Assembly (NCBI GenBank): GCA_023459675.1
Contig: JAEWTC010000043.1
Coordinates: 1-34,350, forward strand
Direction: 5' to 3'
DNA: 34,350 nt
Source: Bacillota bacterium
Lineage (GTDB): Bacteria > Bacillota > Clostridia > Christensenellales > Aristaeellaceae
Shown here: positions 14,712 to 23,250 of the stretch, one piece after another
Numbering within the stretch: the first letter of the stretch is position 1
How the letters are laid out: each line of letters begins with the position of its first letter
Notes under the pieces: generated by a model
Told to the model about the DNA's origin: nothing
What the model saw: only the letters and a program-made list of their open reading frames with translations
Database searches by the model: none
Program-made: the position numbers and the translations under genes

Positions 14712-15341
14712 TTGGCGAAAATACACATCTTTGATCATCCGCTGATCCAACACAAGCTGGCGATCATGCGGGACAAAAATACGGGCGCCAAGGAATTCCG
14801 GGAGCTTTTGGAAGAGATCTCCATGTTGATGGTTTTCGAGGTCACCCGCGAGATCGCCACGGAGGAAGTGGAAGTGGAAACGCCCATATGCGTTGCAAAG
14901 GCGCGTATGCTCAGCGGCAGGAAGATCGGCATCATTCCCATCCTGCGCGCGGGCCTTGGCATGGCGGAGGGCGTTTTGAAGCTCATCCCCACGGCGCGCG
15001 TCGGGCATATCGGCCTCTACCGCGATCCCGTTACTCTCCAGCCGGTAGAATACTACTGTAAGCTTCCCGCGGACAGCGAGGAGCGCGATCTGATCGTTCT
15101 GGATCCCATGCTCGCCACGGGCGGCAGCGCTTCGGCGGCCATCTCGTTTTTGAAGAAACGCAATTGCCAGAGCATCCGCCTGGTTTGCCTGATCGCCGCT
15201 CCCGAGGGGATCGCGCGCATCGAGAAGGATCATCCGGACGTGGACGTGTACATCGCCGCCTGCGACGAACATTTGAACGAGCACGGCTACATCGTTCCCG
15301 GGCTGGGAGACGCGGGAGACCGCTTGTTCGGAACGAAATAA
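14712..15341 (+). CDS. upp: Uracil phosphoribosyltransferase
   Basis: A 209-residue type I PRTase that makes UMP from uracil and PRPP (pyrimidine salvage). The N-terminus KIHIFDHPLIQHKLAIMRDK is typical of Upp. The PRPP loop DPMLATGGSASAAI is intact, and the C-terminal uracil-binding region YIVPGLGDAGDRLFGTK is the family hallmark. The start is TTG 14712: AAGGGGGAT precedes it by about seven bases, and the family N-terminus begins right there, while an in-frame ATG at 14661 would add 17 residues with no homology. It sits 27 bases ahead of the V-type ATPase genes with no terminator between, so it is likely the first gene of that operon. Confidence 0.95.
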   Translation: MAKIHIFDHPLIQHKLAIMRDKNTGAKEFRELLEEISMLMVFEVTREIATEEVEVETPICVAKARMLSGRKIGIIPILRAGLGMAEGVLKLIPTARVGHIGLYRDPVTLQPVEYYCKLPADSEERDLIVLDPMLATGGSASAAISFLKKRNCQSIRLVCLIAAPEGIARIEKDHPDVDVYIAACDEHLNEHGYIVPGLGDAGDRLFGTK

Positions 15342-15368
15342 CGGCTTACCGAAGGAGTGTATCCACCC

Positions 15369-15692
15369 ATGGCACAGGAACTGTTTCAGGCGGTGCGGAC
15401 AGCCGAGGAGACCGCGGATCAGATCGTGCAGGACGCGCAGCTGCAAGCGCGCGAAATGATCAAGGCGGCCGAGGCCGAAATCAAGGCTGACGAACGCAAG
15501 GCGGCGCTGGAACAGCGCGCGCAATATCAAGCGATCTTGGAAAATAGGCGGCTTGCGGTGGAAAAGCGGCTGGAGGAACAACGCCCGCAGGTGCTCAAAG
15601 CGCAGCAGGAAAGCCTGAACGCCGCCCGTCAAAAGCTTACGCAGGTATCGCAGATGATTATCGAGAGGGTTTGGAACGATGGCAATCGTTGA
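15369..15692 (+). CDS. V/A-type ATPase coiled-coil stalk subunit (H/G-like)
   Basis: A 107-residue, almost wholly helical protein rich in Glu, Gln, Ala, Arg and Lys, with no membrane helix. It resembles subunit H (AhaH) or G of archaeal/bacterial A/V-type ATPases, which pairs with subunit E to make the peripheral stalk holding the head to subunit I. The heptad-like pattern runs from about residue 5 to 95 (ELFQAVRTAEETADQIVQDA, then repeated AxExxxK units). AAGGAG at 15352-15357 supports ATG 15369. Its end overlaps the start of subunit I by 14 bases. Position as first gene of the ATPase cluster agrees with the call; the sequence alone would be only suggestive. Confidence 0.82.
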   Translation: MAQELFQAVRTAEETADQIVQDAQLQAREMIKAAEAEIKADERKAALEQRAQYQAILENRRLAVEKRLEEQRPQVLKAQQESLNAARQKLTQVSQMIIERVWNDGNR

Positions 15693-17598
15693 CATGAAGC
15701 ATGTGGACCTGCTTGCGCTGCAAAGGGACAAGCATGCGTTACTGCTTGCCATCCAGAAGCTCGGCTGTTTCCAGCTTACCGCACAGCAGACGGATGAAAC
15801 CACGTTCCGTCCAGCCGCCGCGGACAGGGAACTGCCCTCTCTGGAAGAAACCCTGACGCGGATCGAATGGGCGATCGGGAAACTCAACCGTTACGATACG
15901 GTGAAGAAACCGTTATTAAGCGATAAACCCGCCATCAGCCAGCAGCAGGCGCAGGAAACCCTTGCGAAGCTGCCGGACGCGATGCATACCGTGCAAACGC
16001 TGGAAACCCTGGAGCGTAAAGCCGGGGACCTGCGCGGGCAGAGCGCGCGCATCGATGCGGCGGTGGAGCAGCTGCTCCCCTGGCAGGCCCTGAACGTGCC
16101 GCTGCTGGAAGTGCACGACACGAAGTCCACCGTGCAGATGCTGGGAACCGTTCCCAAGGAAGCGCTGGATCAATGGCTTTCCGAAGGAAACCTGAACCCG
16201 CTGTGCTTTGTGCGGGAGGTATCCCAGCAGCGCGACCAGGCCTGCGTGTATCTGGTGCTGCACCGCGATTGCAAGGACGCCGTTTTGCAAAAGCTCAAGG
16301 AGATCGGCTTTGTACAGGCCAATCTGCGCGACGTTGCCGAAACCGCCGCCCAGCGCCTGCAGACGCTGGCAACGGAAAAAGCCGACGCGGACCGCGGTCA
16401 GAAGGAAGTCACCGGGCAGATTCAAGCGCTGGCCGGCAATCTGGAAACGCTTCGCACGCTGTATGACCTGCTGGCATCCAAGCGCGAACGGCTGGCCGCT
16501 TCCAAACACCTCACGGAATCGGAGCAGACCTTCTTCTTACAGGGCTGGGTGCCGGCGCCGATGGTCAACAAAGTGGAAGAAGCGCTTCAGAAAGCGGCGC
16601 CGACCGTTTCGCTGCAGTTTTACGATCCGCTGGCCGATGAAGAGCCGCCGGTGCTGTTGTACAACAACAAAGCCGCGTCGCCGTTTGAAACCGTCGTCAG
16701 CGGCTTCTCGCTTCCGGCGCCCCGCAGTTTCGATCCCACGGCGATTATGATGCCGTTCTTCGTCAACTTCATGGGCATGATGATCTCCGACGCGGGCTAC
16801 GGCCTGATGATGGCGGTGATCATTCCCCTTTTAATTCTCACACGCAAGCCTTCAAAAAGCACAAAAAAGATGCTGTGGATTTTAGCCGCCGGCGGCGTTG
16901 CCGCGTTATTCTGGGGAGCGCTGTACAACACATGGTTCGGCTTTGCGCCATGGCCCTCTGTGTTTGATCCGGTGAAGAACGCAATGCCCGTGATGATGGT
17001 CTGCGTGGCGGTCGGCGCTTTGCACCTGTTGGCCGGTATGGGTATCGCAGCCTATATGAACATCCGGCAGGGGAAATGGCTGGACGCCGTGTACGATCAG
17101 TTAAGCTGGGTGATGATTCTGGCGGGGATCGGTATCCTGTTGATCCTGGGTGCGAAGGCCGGCCAGTGGATCGCGCTGGCGGGCGCGGCGATTATCATCT
17201 ATTCCGCCGGGCGCCACAAGAGCAAGAACCCCTTTAAGCGCTTGATCAGCGGCCTGGGCGCGCTGTATGGCATCTCGGGTTGGGTCAGCGATCTGCTCAG
17301 CTACATGCGCCTGTTCGGTATGGGCATCGCCACGGGCGTCATCGGCATGGTCATCAACATCCTGATCGGGATGGTGATGCAGTCCGGAATTATCGGGATC
17401 ATCATCGGGTCGGTCATCTTTGTCGGCGGCCATCTGTTCAACGCGGCGATCAATACGCTTGGCGCGTACGTGCACAGCTGCCGCCTGCAATACATCGAGT
17501 TCTTCTCCAAGTTTTTCGAAGACGGCGGGAAACCCTTCATGCCGCTTCAGGAAACATCCCGATATGTTTACGTCGGCAGCCTTGGCGACAAGGCCTGA
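15679..17598 (+). CDS. ntpI: V-type ATPase subunit I (membrane stator subunit a)
   Basis: A 639-residue stator subunit of the V/A-type rotary ATPase. Residues 1 to about 350 are a soluble, partly coiled-coil arm. From about 355 there are seven or more membrane helices starting with FFVNFMGMMISDAGYGLMMA, which has the conserved D-A/G-GYG element. The essential Arg that faces the rotor carboxylate is in DLLSYMRLFGMGIATGV. The C-terminal HLFNAAINTLGAYVHSCRLQ, then EFFSKFFEDGGKPF, is characteristic of this subunit. With NtpK it forms the two half-channels that move ions across the membrane. Start ATG 15679 overlaps the preceding gene, so the pair are probably translationally coupled. Confidence 0.95.
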   Translation: MAIVDMKHVDLLALQRDKHALLLAIQKLGCFQLTAQQTDETTFRPAAADRELPSLEETLTRIEWAIGKLNRYDTVKKPLLSDKPAISQQQAQETLAKLPDAMHTVQTLETLERKAGDLRGQSARIDAAVEQLLPWQALNVPLLEVHDTKSTVQMLGTVPKEALDQWLSEGNLNPLCFVREVSQQRDQACVYLVLHRDCKDAVLQKLKEIGFVQANLRDVAETAAQRLQTLATEKADADRGQKEVTGQIQALAGNLETLRTLYDLLASKRERLAASKHLTESEQTFFLQGWVPAPMVNKVEEALQKAAPTVSLQFYDPLADEEPPVLLYNNKAASPFETVVSGFSLPAPRSFDPTAIMMPFFVNFMGMMISDAGYGLMMAVIIPLLILTRKPSKSTKKMLWILAAGGVAALFWGALYNTWFGFAPWPSVFDPVKNAMPVMMVCVAVGALHLLAGMGIAAYMNIRQGKWLDAVYDQLSWVMILAGIGILLILGAKAGQWIALAGAAIIIYSAGRHKSKNPFKRLISGLGALYGISGWVSDLLSYMRLFGMGIATGVIGMVINILIGMVMQSGIIGIIIGSVIFVGGHLFNAAINTLGAYVHSCRLQYIEFFSKFFEDGGKPFMPLQETSRYVYVGSLGDKA

Positions 17599-17648
17599 CG
17601 TGAAGATAAAATGACTTTTGTCCCACACGGATATAGGAGGTACCAGAT

Positions 17649-18122
17649 ATGTCAATTGGTCAAGTTCTTGCACTCCTGGGCGCGGCGATTGCCGTCATCG
17701 GATCGGGCATGGGTTCCAGCAAAGGCGTAGGCATCGCGGGCGAAACATCCGCGGGTGTGTCCACGGAAAACCCCGAAGTCAACTCCAAGCTCCTCGTGCT
17801 GCAGCTCCTTCCCGCCACGCAGGGTATCTATGGCTTTCTGATCGCGGTCATCGTGCTGATCAACACCAACGTGTTGGGCGGCGCTATGGTGGACGTTTCC
17901 CTGTACCAGGGTCTCGGTCTGGTGATGGGCTGCCTGCCGGTAGGGTTAGTGGGCTATTTCTCGGGCGTGAAACAGGGCAAGGTTGCCGCCGCCGCGATGA
18001 TTATGACCGGTCAGCGCCCCGACATGAGCGGCAAGGGCATCACCATGACCGTTATGGTGGAAACCTACGCGGTGCTTTCGCTGCTTGTCAGCTTCCTGGT
18101 GGTTAACTCCATCAAGCTGTAA
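17649..18122 (+). CDS. ntpK: V-type ATPase subunit K (c-ring proteolipid), Na+-type
   Basis: A 157-residue double-hairpin proteolipid with four membrane helices that builds the rotor ring. The ion carboxylate is Glu138 in VMVETYAVLSLL of helix 4. By comparison with Enterococcus hirae NtpK (Leu61, Thr64, Gln65, Gln110, Glu139), the equivalents Leu54, Thr57 and Gln58 in LLPATQG, Gln109 in VKQGKVAAA and Glu138 are all present, so Na+ is the predicted ion. The first hairpin has no carboxylate, as in NtpK, giving one ion site per four helices. AGGAGG lies eight bases before ATG 17649. It is the third ATPase gene, between subunits I and E. Confidence 0.95.
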   Translation: MSIGQVLALLGAAIAVIGSGMGSSKGVGIAGETSAGVSTENPEVNSKLLVLQLLPATQGIYGFLIAVIVLINTNVLGGAMVDVSLYQGLGLVMGCLPVGLVGYFSGVKQGKVAAAAMIMTGQRPDMSGKGITMTVMVETYAVLSLLVSFLVVNSIKL

Positions 18123-18132
18123 GGAGCGTGCA

Positions 18133-18726
18133 ATGGACGCACAGGCGATTTTAACAAAGATCGAACAGGACGCGAAGGAAACCGCGCAGAAGGTGCTCAG
18201 TGACGCCCGGGAAAAGGCGCGCATGATGAAACTGGAAGCGCAGGCGAAGGTGGAAGCGCAGCAGAAAACCATGCTGCGGCAGGCCGAACAGGACTGCGCG
18301 CAGATGGAAGAGCGCATGCTTCGCATGGCGGATCTGGAAGACCGCAAGCAGCTCCTCAAACAGAAGCGTGATGTGATCGATCTTGCATTTCAGATGGCGA
18401 AGGAAACCCTGGAGCGGACGGAACCCGCCCGCCGCCGGGCTTTCTTTCTGGCGCACGCGGTTCGTTTCGCGGCCGGAACGGAAACCCTGATCGTAGGAAC
18501 GGATCACGCGGAATGGTTTGACGACGGCTTTCTGGCGGACGCCAACGCGGCGCTTCAGGCGATGAACAAACCGGGGAAGCTGCAGCTTTCGGCTGAACGC
18601 CGCAAGGGCTGCGCGGGCCTTGTGCTTGCCCAAAACGGTGCGGAAGTCCGCGTTACGCTGGATGCGCTGGTAGAGGAAGCGCGCACCGAGCTGGAACAGG
18701 CCGCCGCCCAGACGCTGTTTACTTAA
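18133..18726 (+). CDS. ntpE: V-type ATPase subunit E (peripheral stalk)
   Basis: A 197-residue subunit E. Residues 1-100 are a charged helix (AILTKIEQDAKETAQKVLSD and following KAR/EAQ repeats) that forms the coiled coil of the peripheral stalk. The C-terminal half is a small alpha/beta head that binds the A3B3 crown, ending with the family pattern RKGCAGLVLAQNGAEVRVTL. It holds the catalytic head still while the rotor turns. AAGGAG (18121-18126), which directly follows the ntpK stop, is six bases before ATG 18133; an upstream in-frame start would overlap ntpK and is unlikely. The partner coiled-coil protein is probably the first ATPase gene at 15369. Confidence 0.92.
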   Translation: MDAQAILTKIEQDAKETAQKVLSDAREKARMMKLEAQAKVEAQQKTMLRQAEQDCAQMEERMLRMADLEDRKQLLKQKRDVIDLAFQMAKETLERTEPARRRAFFLAHAVRFAAGTETLIVGTDHAEWFDDGFLADANAALQAMNKPGKLQLSAERRKGCAGLVLAQNGAEVRVTLDALVEEARTELEQAAAQTLFT

Positions 18727-18750
18727 GTAACCCCAAACGGAGGACTGACG

Positions 18751-19728
18751 ATGCCCCAATCCAGCATTTCCTACGCATGCGGCCGCATCGGCGTGCTGAA
18801 GCGCTCGTCGCTTCACAAGGCGCAAATCGAGCGCCTGCTTGCCGCGCCGCAGCTTACGGAAGCGATGCGCGTTCTGGCGGATATCGGATTTATCACCGCC
18901 GACCAGGCGGATTTCCAGACCGCCGCCGATGCCCATATCCGCAAAGCGTGCGAGCTCATACGGGCGGTTTCCACCGATCCGCTGATGACGGACTGCTTTT
19001 TCCTCCGTTACGACGTGCATAATCTCAAGGTGCTGATCAAATCGCGTCATTTGGCGCACGCGCCGGAGTTCCTGTCCGCATGCGGCAGCATCAACGTGGA
19101 AACGCTCAAGCACTGCGTGGCGGACCGCACCTACGTTATGCTCCCCAAGGAGCTTGCGGAAGGCTTAAAAAAGCTTGAGAAGCGCATCGCCGTGGAGTTC
19201 GACCCCCTTTTGGTGGACGCGGCGCTGGACCAGGCCATGTACCGTCAGATCTTCGTAAACCTCGCGGGTAAGGAACACACGGCGGCTTTCCGGTATTTTC
19301 AGGCGAAAGCGGATTTGCTGAACCTGACCATGCTGCTGCGCGTACGCGCCATGGGCAAGGACGCGGCGTTTTTTGAAGCGCTCGCGCTGGACGGCGGCAA
19401 AGCCGGCAAACGCAGCTTTGCGATTGCCTTTGGCGACAACGAACGCCTGGTGCGCCTCATAAGCCCTTACGGCATGCAAGTAAAGCAGGCGGCGCTGACC
19501 GCGGCGATGGACGCAAAGAAGCTGCCGTACTTCGAAAAGGTAGCCGACGATATGCTCTACGGCATGTTTACGCCGTACCGGTACGAAACAGAGGCCATCG
19601 AAGTGCTGATCGCCTACCTGCTGCAAAAGCAGCGCGAGGCCGCGGACGTACGGCTGATCCTGACGGGAAAACTCAACGGTTTCCCGCCTGAAGCCGTGCA
19701 GGAAAGGGTGCGTGAACTCAATGGCTAG
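18751..19728 (+). CDS. ntpC: V-type ATPase subunit C (d-type rotor adaptor)
   Basis: A 325-residue helical subunit, equivalent to subunit d/C of A/V-type ATPases. It sits like a funnel on the proteolipid ring and connects it to the central shaft (D and F). Family features are the short start ISYACGRIGVLKRSSL, the DCFFLRYDVHNLKVLIKSR motif around residues 86-104, and the internally repeated pattern seen again in FRYFQAKADLLNLTMLLRVR. The C-terminal VLIAYLLQKQREAADVRLIL is typical. CGGAGG precedes ATG 18751. The gene ends inside the start of subunit F (8-base overlap from 19721), so it is part of the same transcript. Confidence 0.92.
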   Translation: MPQSSISYACGRIGVLKRSSLHKAQIERLLAAPQLTEAMRVLADIGFITADQADFQTAADAHIRKACELIRAVSTDPLMTDCFFLRYDVHNLKVLIKSRHLAHAPEFLSACGSINVETLKHCVADRTYVMLPKELAEGLKKLEKRIAVEFDPLLVDAALDQAMYRQIFVNLAGKEHTAAFRYFQAKADLLNLTMLLRVRAMGKDAAFFEALALDGGKAGKRSFAIAFGDNERLVRLISPYGMQVKQAALTAAMDAKKLPYFEKVADDMLYGMFTPYRYETEAIEVLIAYLLQKQREAADVRLILTGKLNGFPPEAVQERVRELNG

Positions 19729-20062
19729 CGTACAAATGGGCGCCGTCGGCGAGCGCGACGCGGTGCTGTGCTTCAAAGCGCTGGGGATGACCGTCATCCC
19801 CACGGCAACGCCGGATGAAACGGCCAAGGCGCTGTTTTCCCTCACGCAGCGCGGCGTGAAACTGATCTTTATCACCGAGAGCACCGCCCAAGGCGCGCCG
19901 GAAGCGCTCAAGCGTTATCAAACCGATCCGCAGGTTGCCATCATCCCCATTCCGGGGAGCACGGGTTCTGGCGGATACGCCATGTCCCGCGTGAAGGCCA
20001 ACGTGGAAAAGGCCATCGGCGCGGACATCCTTTTCGGGAATAATTCTACGGAGGACATGTAA
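19721..20062 (+). CDS. ntpF: V-type ATPase subunit F (rotor shaft)
   Basis: A 113-residue small Rossmann-like subunit F, which binds the top of the D-subunit shaft and stimulates ATPase activity. The pattern GAVGERDAVLCFKALGM, then KLIFITESTA and a C-terminal GSGGYAMSRVKANVEKAIG, matches the family. I placed the start at ATG 19721, with GGAAAGGG upstream; the in-frame GTG at 19712 would be only three bases after that site. The start overlaps the end of ntpC. It is called ntpF after its A-type/V-type function; in Enterococcus nomenclature the equivalent gene may carry another letter. Confidence 0.88.
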   Translation: MASVQMGAVGERDAVLCFKALGMTVIPTATPDETAKALFSLTQRGVKLIFITESTAQGAPEALKRYQTDPQVAIIPIPGSTGSGGYAMSRVKANVEKAIGADILFGNNSTEDM

Positions 20063-20064
20063 AC

Positions 20065-21831
20065 ATGCCACAGGGAACGATTGTTAAGGTCGCAGGGCCG
20101 CTGATCGTAGCGGAACATATGGCCGATGCGCGTATGTACGACGTGGTTCGCGTCAGCAAGAACCGCCTTGTCGGCGAAGTGATTGAGCTGCGCGGGGACC
20201 GCGCCAGCATTCAGGTGTATGAAGAAACAAGCGGCCTGGGCCCGGGAGAACCGGTGGAGAGCACAGGCTCCCCGTTATCGGTGGAACTGGGGCCGGGGCT
20301 GATCGAATCCATTTTCGACGGCATTCAGCGCCCGCTGACGGCCATCCGCGAAAAGGTGGGCGACCGCATCACCCGCGGCGTGGAAGTGCCCTCGCTCAAC
20401 CGGGAAAAGAAGTGGGGCTTCCAGCCGAAGGTGAAGCCGGGCGACGTCGTAACGCCGGGCGTCATTTTGGGAACCGTGCAGGAAAGCACGGTGGTGGAGC
20501 ACCGCATTCTCGTGCCCGTGGGCGTATCCGGCGAAGTGGTGCGCATCACCGCGGGCGACTTTACCATTACGGAAACGGTCTGCACCGTGAAAAACGCGCA
20601 GGGCGAAGAGCAGAACGTGACCATGATGCAGAAGTGGCCCGTGCGCCGCGGCCGCCCTTATCAGGAAAAAATGAGCCCGATCGCGCCCATGATCACCGGT
20701 CAGCGCGTCATCGATACCTTTTTCCCGATCGCTTCCGGCGGCGTCGCGGCGGTTCCCGGCCCGTTCGGCTCCGGCAAAACCGTGGTGCAGCACCAGCTGG
20801 CCAAGTGGGCGGACGCTGATATCATTGTGTACGTGGGCTGCGGCGAGCGCGGCAATGAAATGACCGACGTGCTGATGGAGTTCCCGGAGCTGCACGATCC
20901 GCGCACCGGGGAAAGCCTGATGAAGCGCACCGTGCTGATCGCCAACACCTCCGATATGCCCGTTGCGGCGCGCGAAGCCTCCATCTATACCGGCATCACC
21001 ATTGCGGAATATTTCCGGGACATGGGCTATAAGGTCGCTATCATGGCGGACAGCACCAGCCGCTGGGCCGAGGCGCTGCGCGAAATGAGCGGCCGCCTGG
21101 AAGAAATGCCCGGCGAGGAAGGCTACCCCGCGTACCTGTCCAGCCGCATCGCGGAGTTTTATGAGCGCGCGGGCGTGGTGAAGTGCCTGGGTGGCGACGG
21201 CCGCATGGGCAGCATCTCCGCCATCGGCGCCGTGTCGCCTCCCGGCGGCGATATTTCCGAGCCGGTTTCCCAGGCAACGCTGCGTATCGTGAAGGTGTTC
21301 TGGGGCTTAAGCGCGCAGCTTGCGTACAAGCGCCACTTCCCGGCGATCGACTGGCTGCAGTCCTATTCGCTGTACGTGAGCCATCTGGAAGGCTGGTTCA
21401 ACGATAACGTCGCGCCGGAATGGAACGAGCTTCGCCAGGCCGCGATGCTGGTGCTGCAGGAAGAAGCCGAGCTGCAGGAAATCGTGCAGCTGGTCGGCAT
21501 GGACGCGCTGAGCTGGAAGGACAGGCTGACCATGGAAGTCGCCCGCTCCATCCGCGAGGATTATCTCCACCAGAACGCGTTTGACGACGTGGACACCTAT
21601 ACCTCCACCAAAAAGCAATACCTGATGCTCGGCTTGATTCTGGAGTTCCATCACAAGGGCCGGCAGGCGCTGGACGCTGGCGCGAACCTGTCCGACGTGA
21701 TCGGGCTTCCCGTGCGGGAGAAGATCGGCAGGGCGAAATACATACCCGAGGATCAACTTTCGCAGTTTGCGGAGATCGAGAACGAGCTGTCCGGCCAGAT
21801 CGCCGCGATTGCACAGAGAGGGGAGCTGTAA
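20065..21831 (+). CDS. ntpA: V-type ATPase catalytic subunit A
   Basis: A 588-residue catalytic subunit of the V1 head. The P-loop GPFGSGKT is at residues 232-239, with the catalytic Glu in VGCGERGNEMTDVL. The non-homologous region that distinguishes A from F-type beta lies before it (about 110-200). MADSTSRWAEALREMSGRLE and GYPAYLSSRIAEFYERAG are near-invariant. It hydrolyses (or makes) ATP with subunit B, turning the D/F/C/K rotor. Start ATG 20065 follows GGAGG within the end of ntpF, with only two bases between stop and start. Full length, no anomalies. Confidence 0.98.
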   Translation: MPQGTIVKVAGPLIVAEHMADARMYDVVRVSKNRLVGEVIELRGDRASIQVYEETSGLGPGEPVESTGSPLSVELGPGLIESIFDGIQRPLTAIREKVGDRITRGVEVPSLNREKKWGFQPKVKPGDVVTPGVILGTVQESTVVEHRILVPVGVSGEVVRITAGDFTITETVCTVKNAQGEEQNVTMMQKWPVRRGRPYQEKMSPIAPMITGQRVIDTFFPIASGGVAAVPGPFGSGKTVVQHQLAKWADADIIVYVGCGERGNEMTDVLMEFPELHDPRTGESLMKRTVLIANTSDMPVAAREASIYTGITIAEYFRDMGYKVAIMADSTSRWAEALREMSGRLEEMPGEEGYPAYLSSRIAEFYERAGVVKCLGGDGRMGSISAIGAVSPPGGDISEPVSQATLRIVKVFWGLSAQLAYKRHFPAIDWLQSYSLYVSHLEGWFNDNVAPEWNELRQAAMLVLQEEAELQEIVQLVGMDALSWKDRLTMEVARSIREDYLHQNAFDDVDTYTSTKKQYLMLGLILEFHHKGRQALDAGANLSDVIGLPVREKIGRAKYIPEDQLSQFAEIENELSGQIAAIAQRGEL

Positions 21832-21834
21832 GCG

Positions 21835-23250
21835 ATGCTCAAGGAATACCGTACCATCAAAGAGGTCGTCGGCCCCCTGATGCTGGTGGATCAGGTGGAA
21901 GGCGTTACCTATAACGAACTGGTGGAAATCCGCCAGGCCAACGGCGAGCTCCGGCGCGGCAAGGTGCTGGAAATCAACGGCAACAAAGCCCTGGTGCAGC
22001 TGTTTGAAAGCTCCAACGGGCTGCAGATCGAAACGGCCACCGCCCGCTTTCTGGGCCATTCCATCGAACTGGGCGTCAGCATGGATATGCTGGGTCGCGT
22101 GTTCGACGGCATGGGAAACCCCCGCGACGGCGGCCCCCAGCTGATCCCCGACAAACGCAAGGACATCAACGGCGAACCGCTGAACCCCGCCGCGCGCGAT
22201 TATCCCAACGAGTTTATCCAAACCGGAATCAGCGCGATCGACGGCCTGAATACGCTGGTGCGCGGCCAGAAGCTGCCCGTGTTCTCCGGCAGCGGCTTGC
22301 CGCACGCGCAGCTGGCAACGCAAATCGCCCGTCAGGCGAAGGTGCTTGGCGCCAACGAGAAGTTCGCCGTGGTCTTCGGCGCGATCGGCATTACGTTTGA
22401 GGAAGCCGAATACTTCATCAGCGACTTCCGCCGCACCGGCGCCATCGAACGCGCGGTGCTGTTCATGAACCTCGCCAACGACCCGGCCATCGAGCGCATC
22501 GCTACCCCGCGCATGGCGCTGACGGCCGCCGAGTATCTGGCGTACGAAAAAGATATGCACGTGCTGGTCATTTTGACCGACATCACCAACTACGCCGAAG
22601 CCCTGCGCGAGGTTTCCGCCGCCCGCAAGGAAGTGCCGGGCCGCCGCGGTTACCCCGGCTATCTGTATACCGACCTTGCCAGCATGTACGAGCGGGCGGG
22701 CCGCGTGATCGGGCGAAAAGGCTCGATCACCCAGATCCCGATCCTCACCATGCCCGAAGACGATAAAACGCACCCGATCCCCGATCTGACCGGGTATATC
22801 ACCGAAGGCCAGATTATCTTGAGCCGCGAGCTGCACCGCAAGGGTATCGCCCCGCCCATCGACGTTCTCCCGTCCCTGAGCCGTTTGAAGGATAAGGGCA
22901 TCGGCGACGGCAAAACCCGCGAGGACCACGCCGCGACCATGAACCAGCTGTTCGCCGCCTATTCCCGCGGCAAGGACGCCAAGGAACTCGCCGTCATTCT
23001 GGGCGACGCTGCGCTGACCGACGTGGATAAAAAGTACGCCGCCTTTGCCGACGCGTTTGAGAAGAAATACGTATCGCAGGGGTATCAAACCAACCGCTCC
23101 ATCGAGGAAACGCTCAACCTGGGCTGGGGCCTGCTGGCCATGCTGCCGCGCAATGAGCTCAAGCGCATCCGCGATACTATGCTGGACAAATACCTGCACG
23201 ACAACGCGTTTGACGATACGGTGGACGAGGTTGAGGAGGAGCATAGCTGA
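21835..23250 (+). CDS. ntpB: V-type ATPase regulatory subunit B
   Basis: A 471-residue non-catalytic nucleotide-binding subunit that alternates with A in the head. In place of a P-loop it has FSGSGLPHAQLATQIARQA near residue 150, as subunit B should. Other hallmarks are YNELVEIR near the start, GISAIDGLNTLVRGQKLPV, FGAIGITFEEAEYF, VPGRRGYPGYLYTDLASMYE and PIDVLPSLSRLKDKGIG. A GAGAGGGGAG site precedes ATG 21835, three bases after the ntpA stop. It ends TGA with a one-base overlap into ntpD. No disrupted motifs. Confidence 0.98.
   Translation: MLKEYRTIKEVVGPLMLVDQVEGVTYNELVEIRQANGELRRGKVLEINGNKALVQLFESSNGLQIETATARFLGHSIELGVSMDMLGRVFDGMGNPRDGGPQLIPDKRKDINGEPLNPAARDYPNEFIQTGISAIDGLNTLVRGQKLPVFSGSGLPHAQLATQIARQAKVLGANEKFAVVFGAIGITFEEAEYFISDFRRTGAIERAVLFMNLANDPAIERIATPRMALTAAEYLAYEKDMHVLVILTDITNYAEALREVSAARKEVPGRRGYPGYLYTDLASMYERAGRVIGRKGSITQIPILTMPEDDKTHPIPDLTGYITEGQIILSRELHRKGIAPPIDVLPSLSRLKDKGIGDGKTREDHAATMNQLFAAYSRGKDAKELAVILGDAALTDVDKKYAAFADAFEKKYVSQGYQTNRSIEETLNLGWGLLAMLPRNELKRIRDTMLDKYLHDNAFDDTVDEVEEEHS

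Noticed and set aside
21307..23244. Long minus-strand open frame (645 codons) across ntpA/ntpB
   Set aside because: It is antisense to two unmistakable ATPase genes; high third-position G/C on the plus strand leaves long open frames opposite. The product is His/Gly/Val-rich and resembles nothing.
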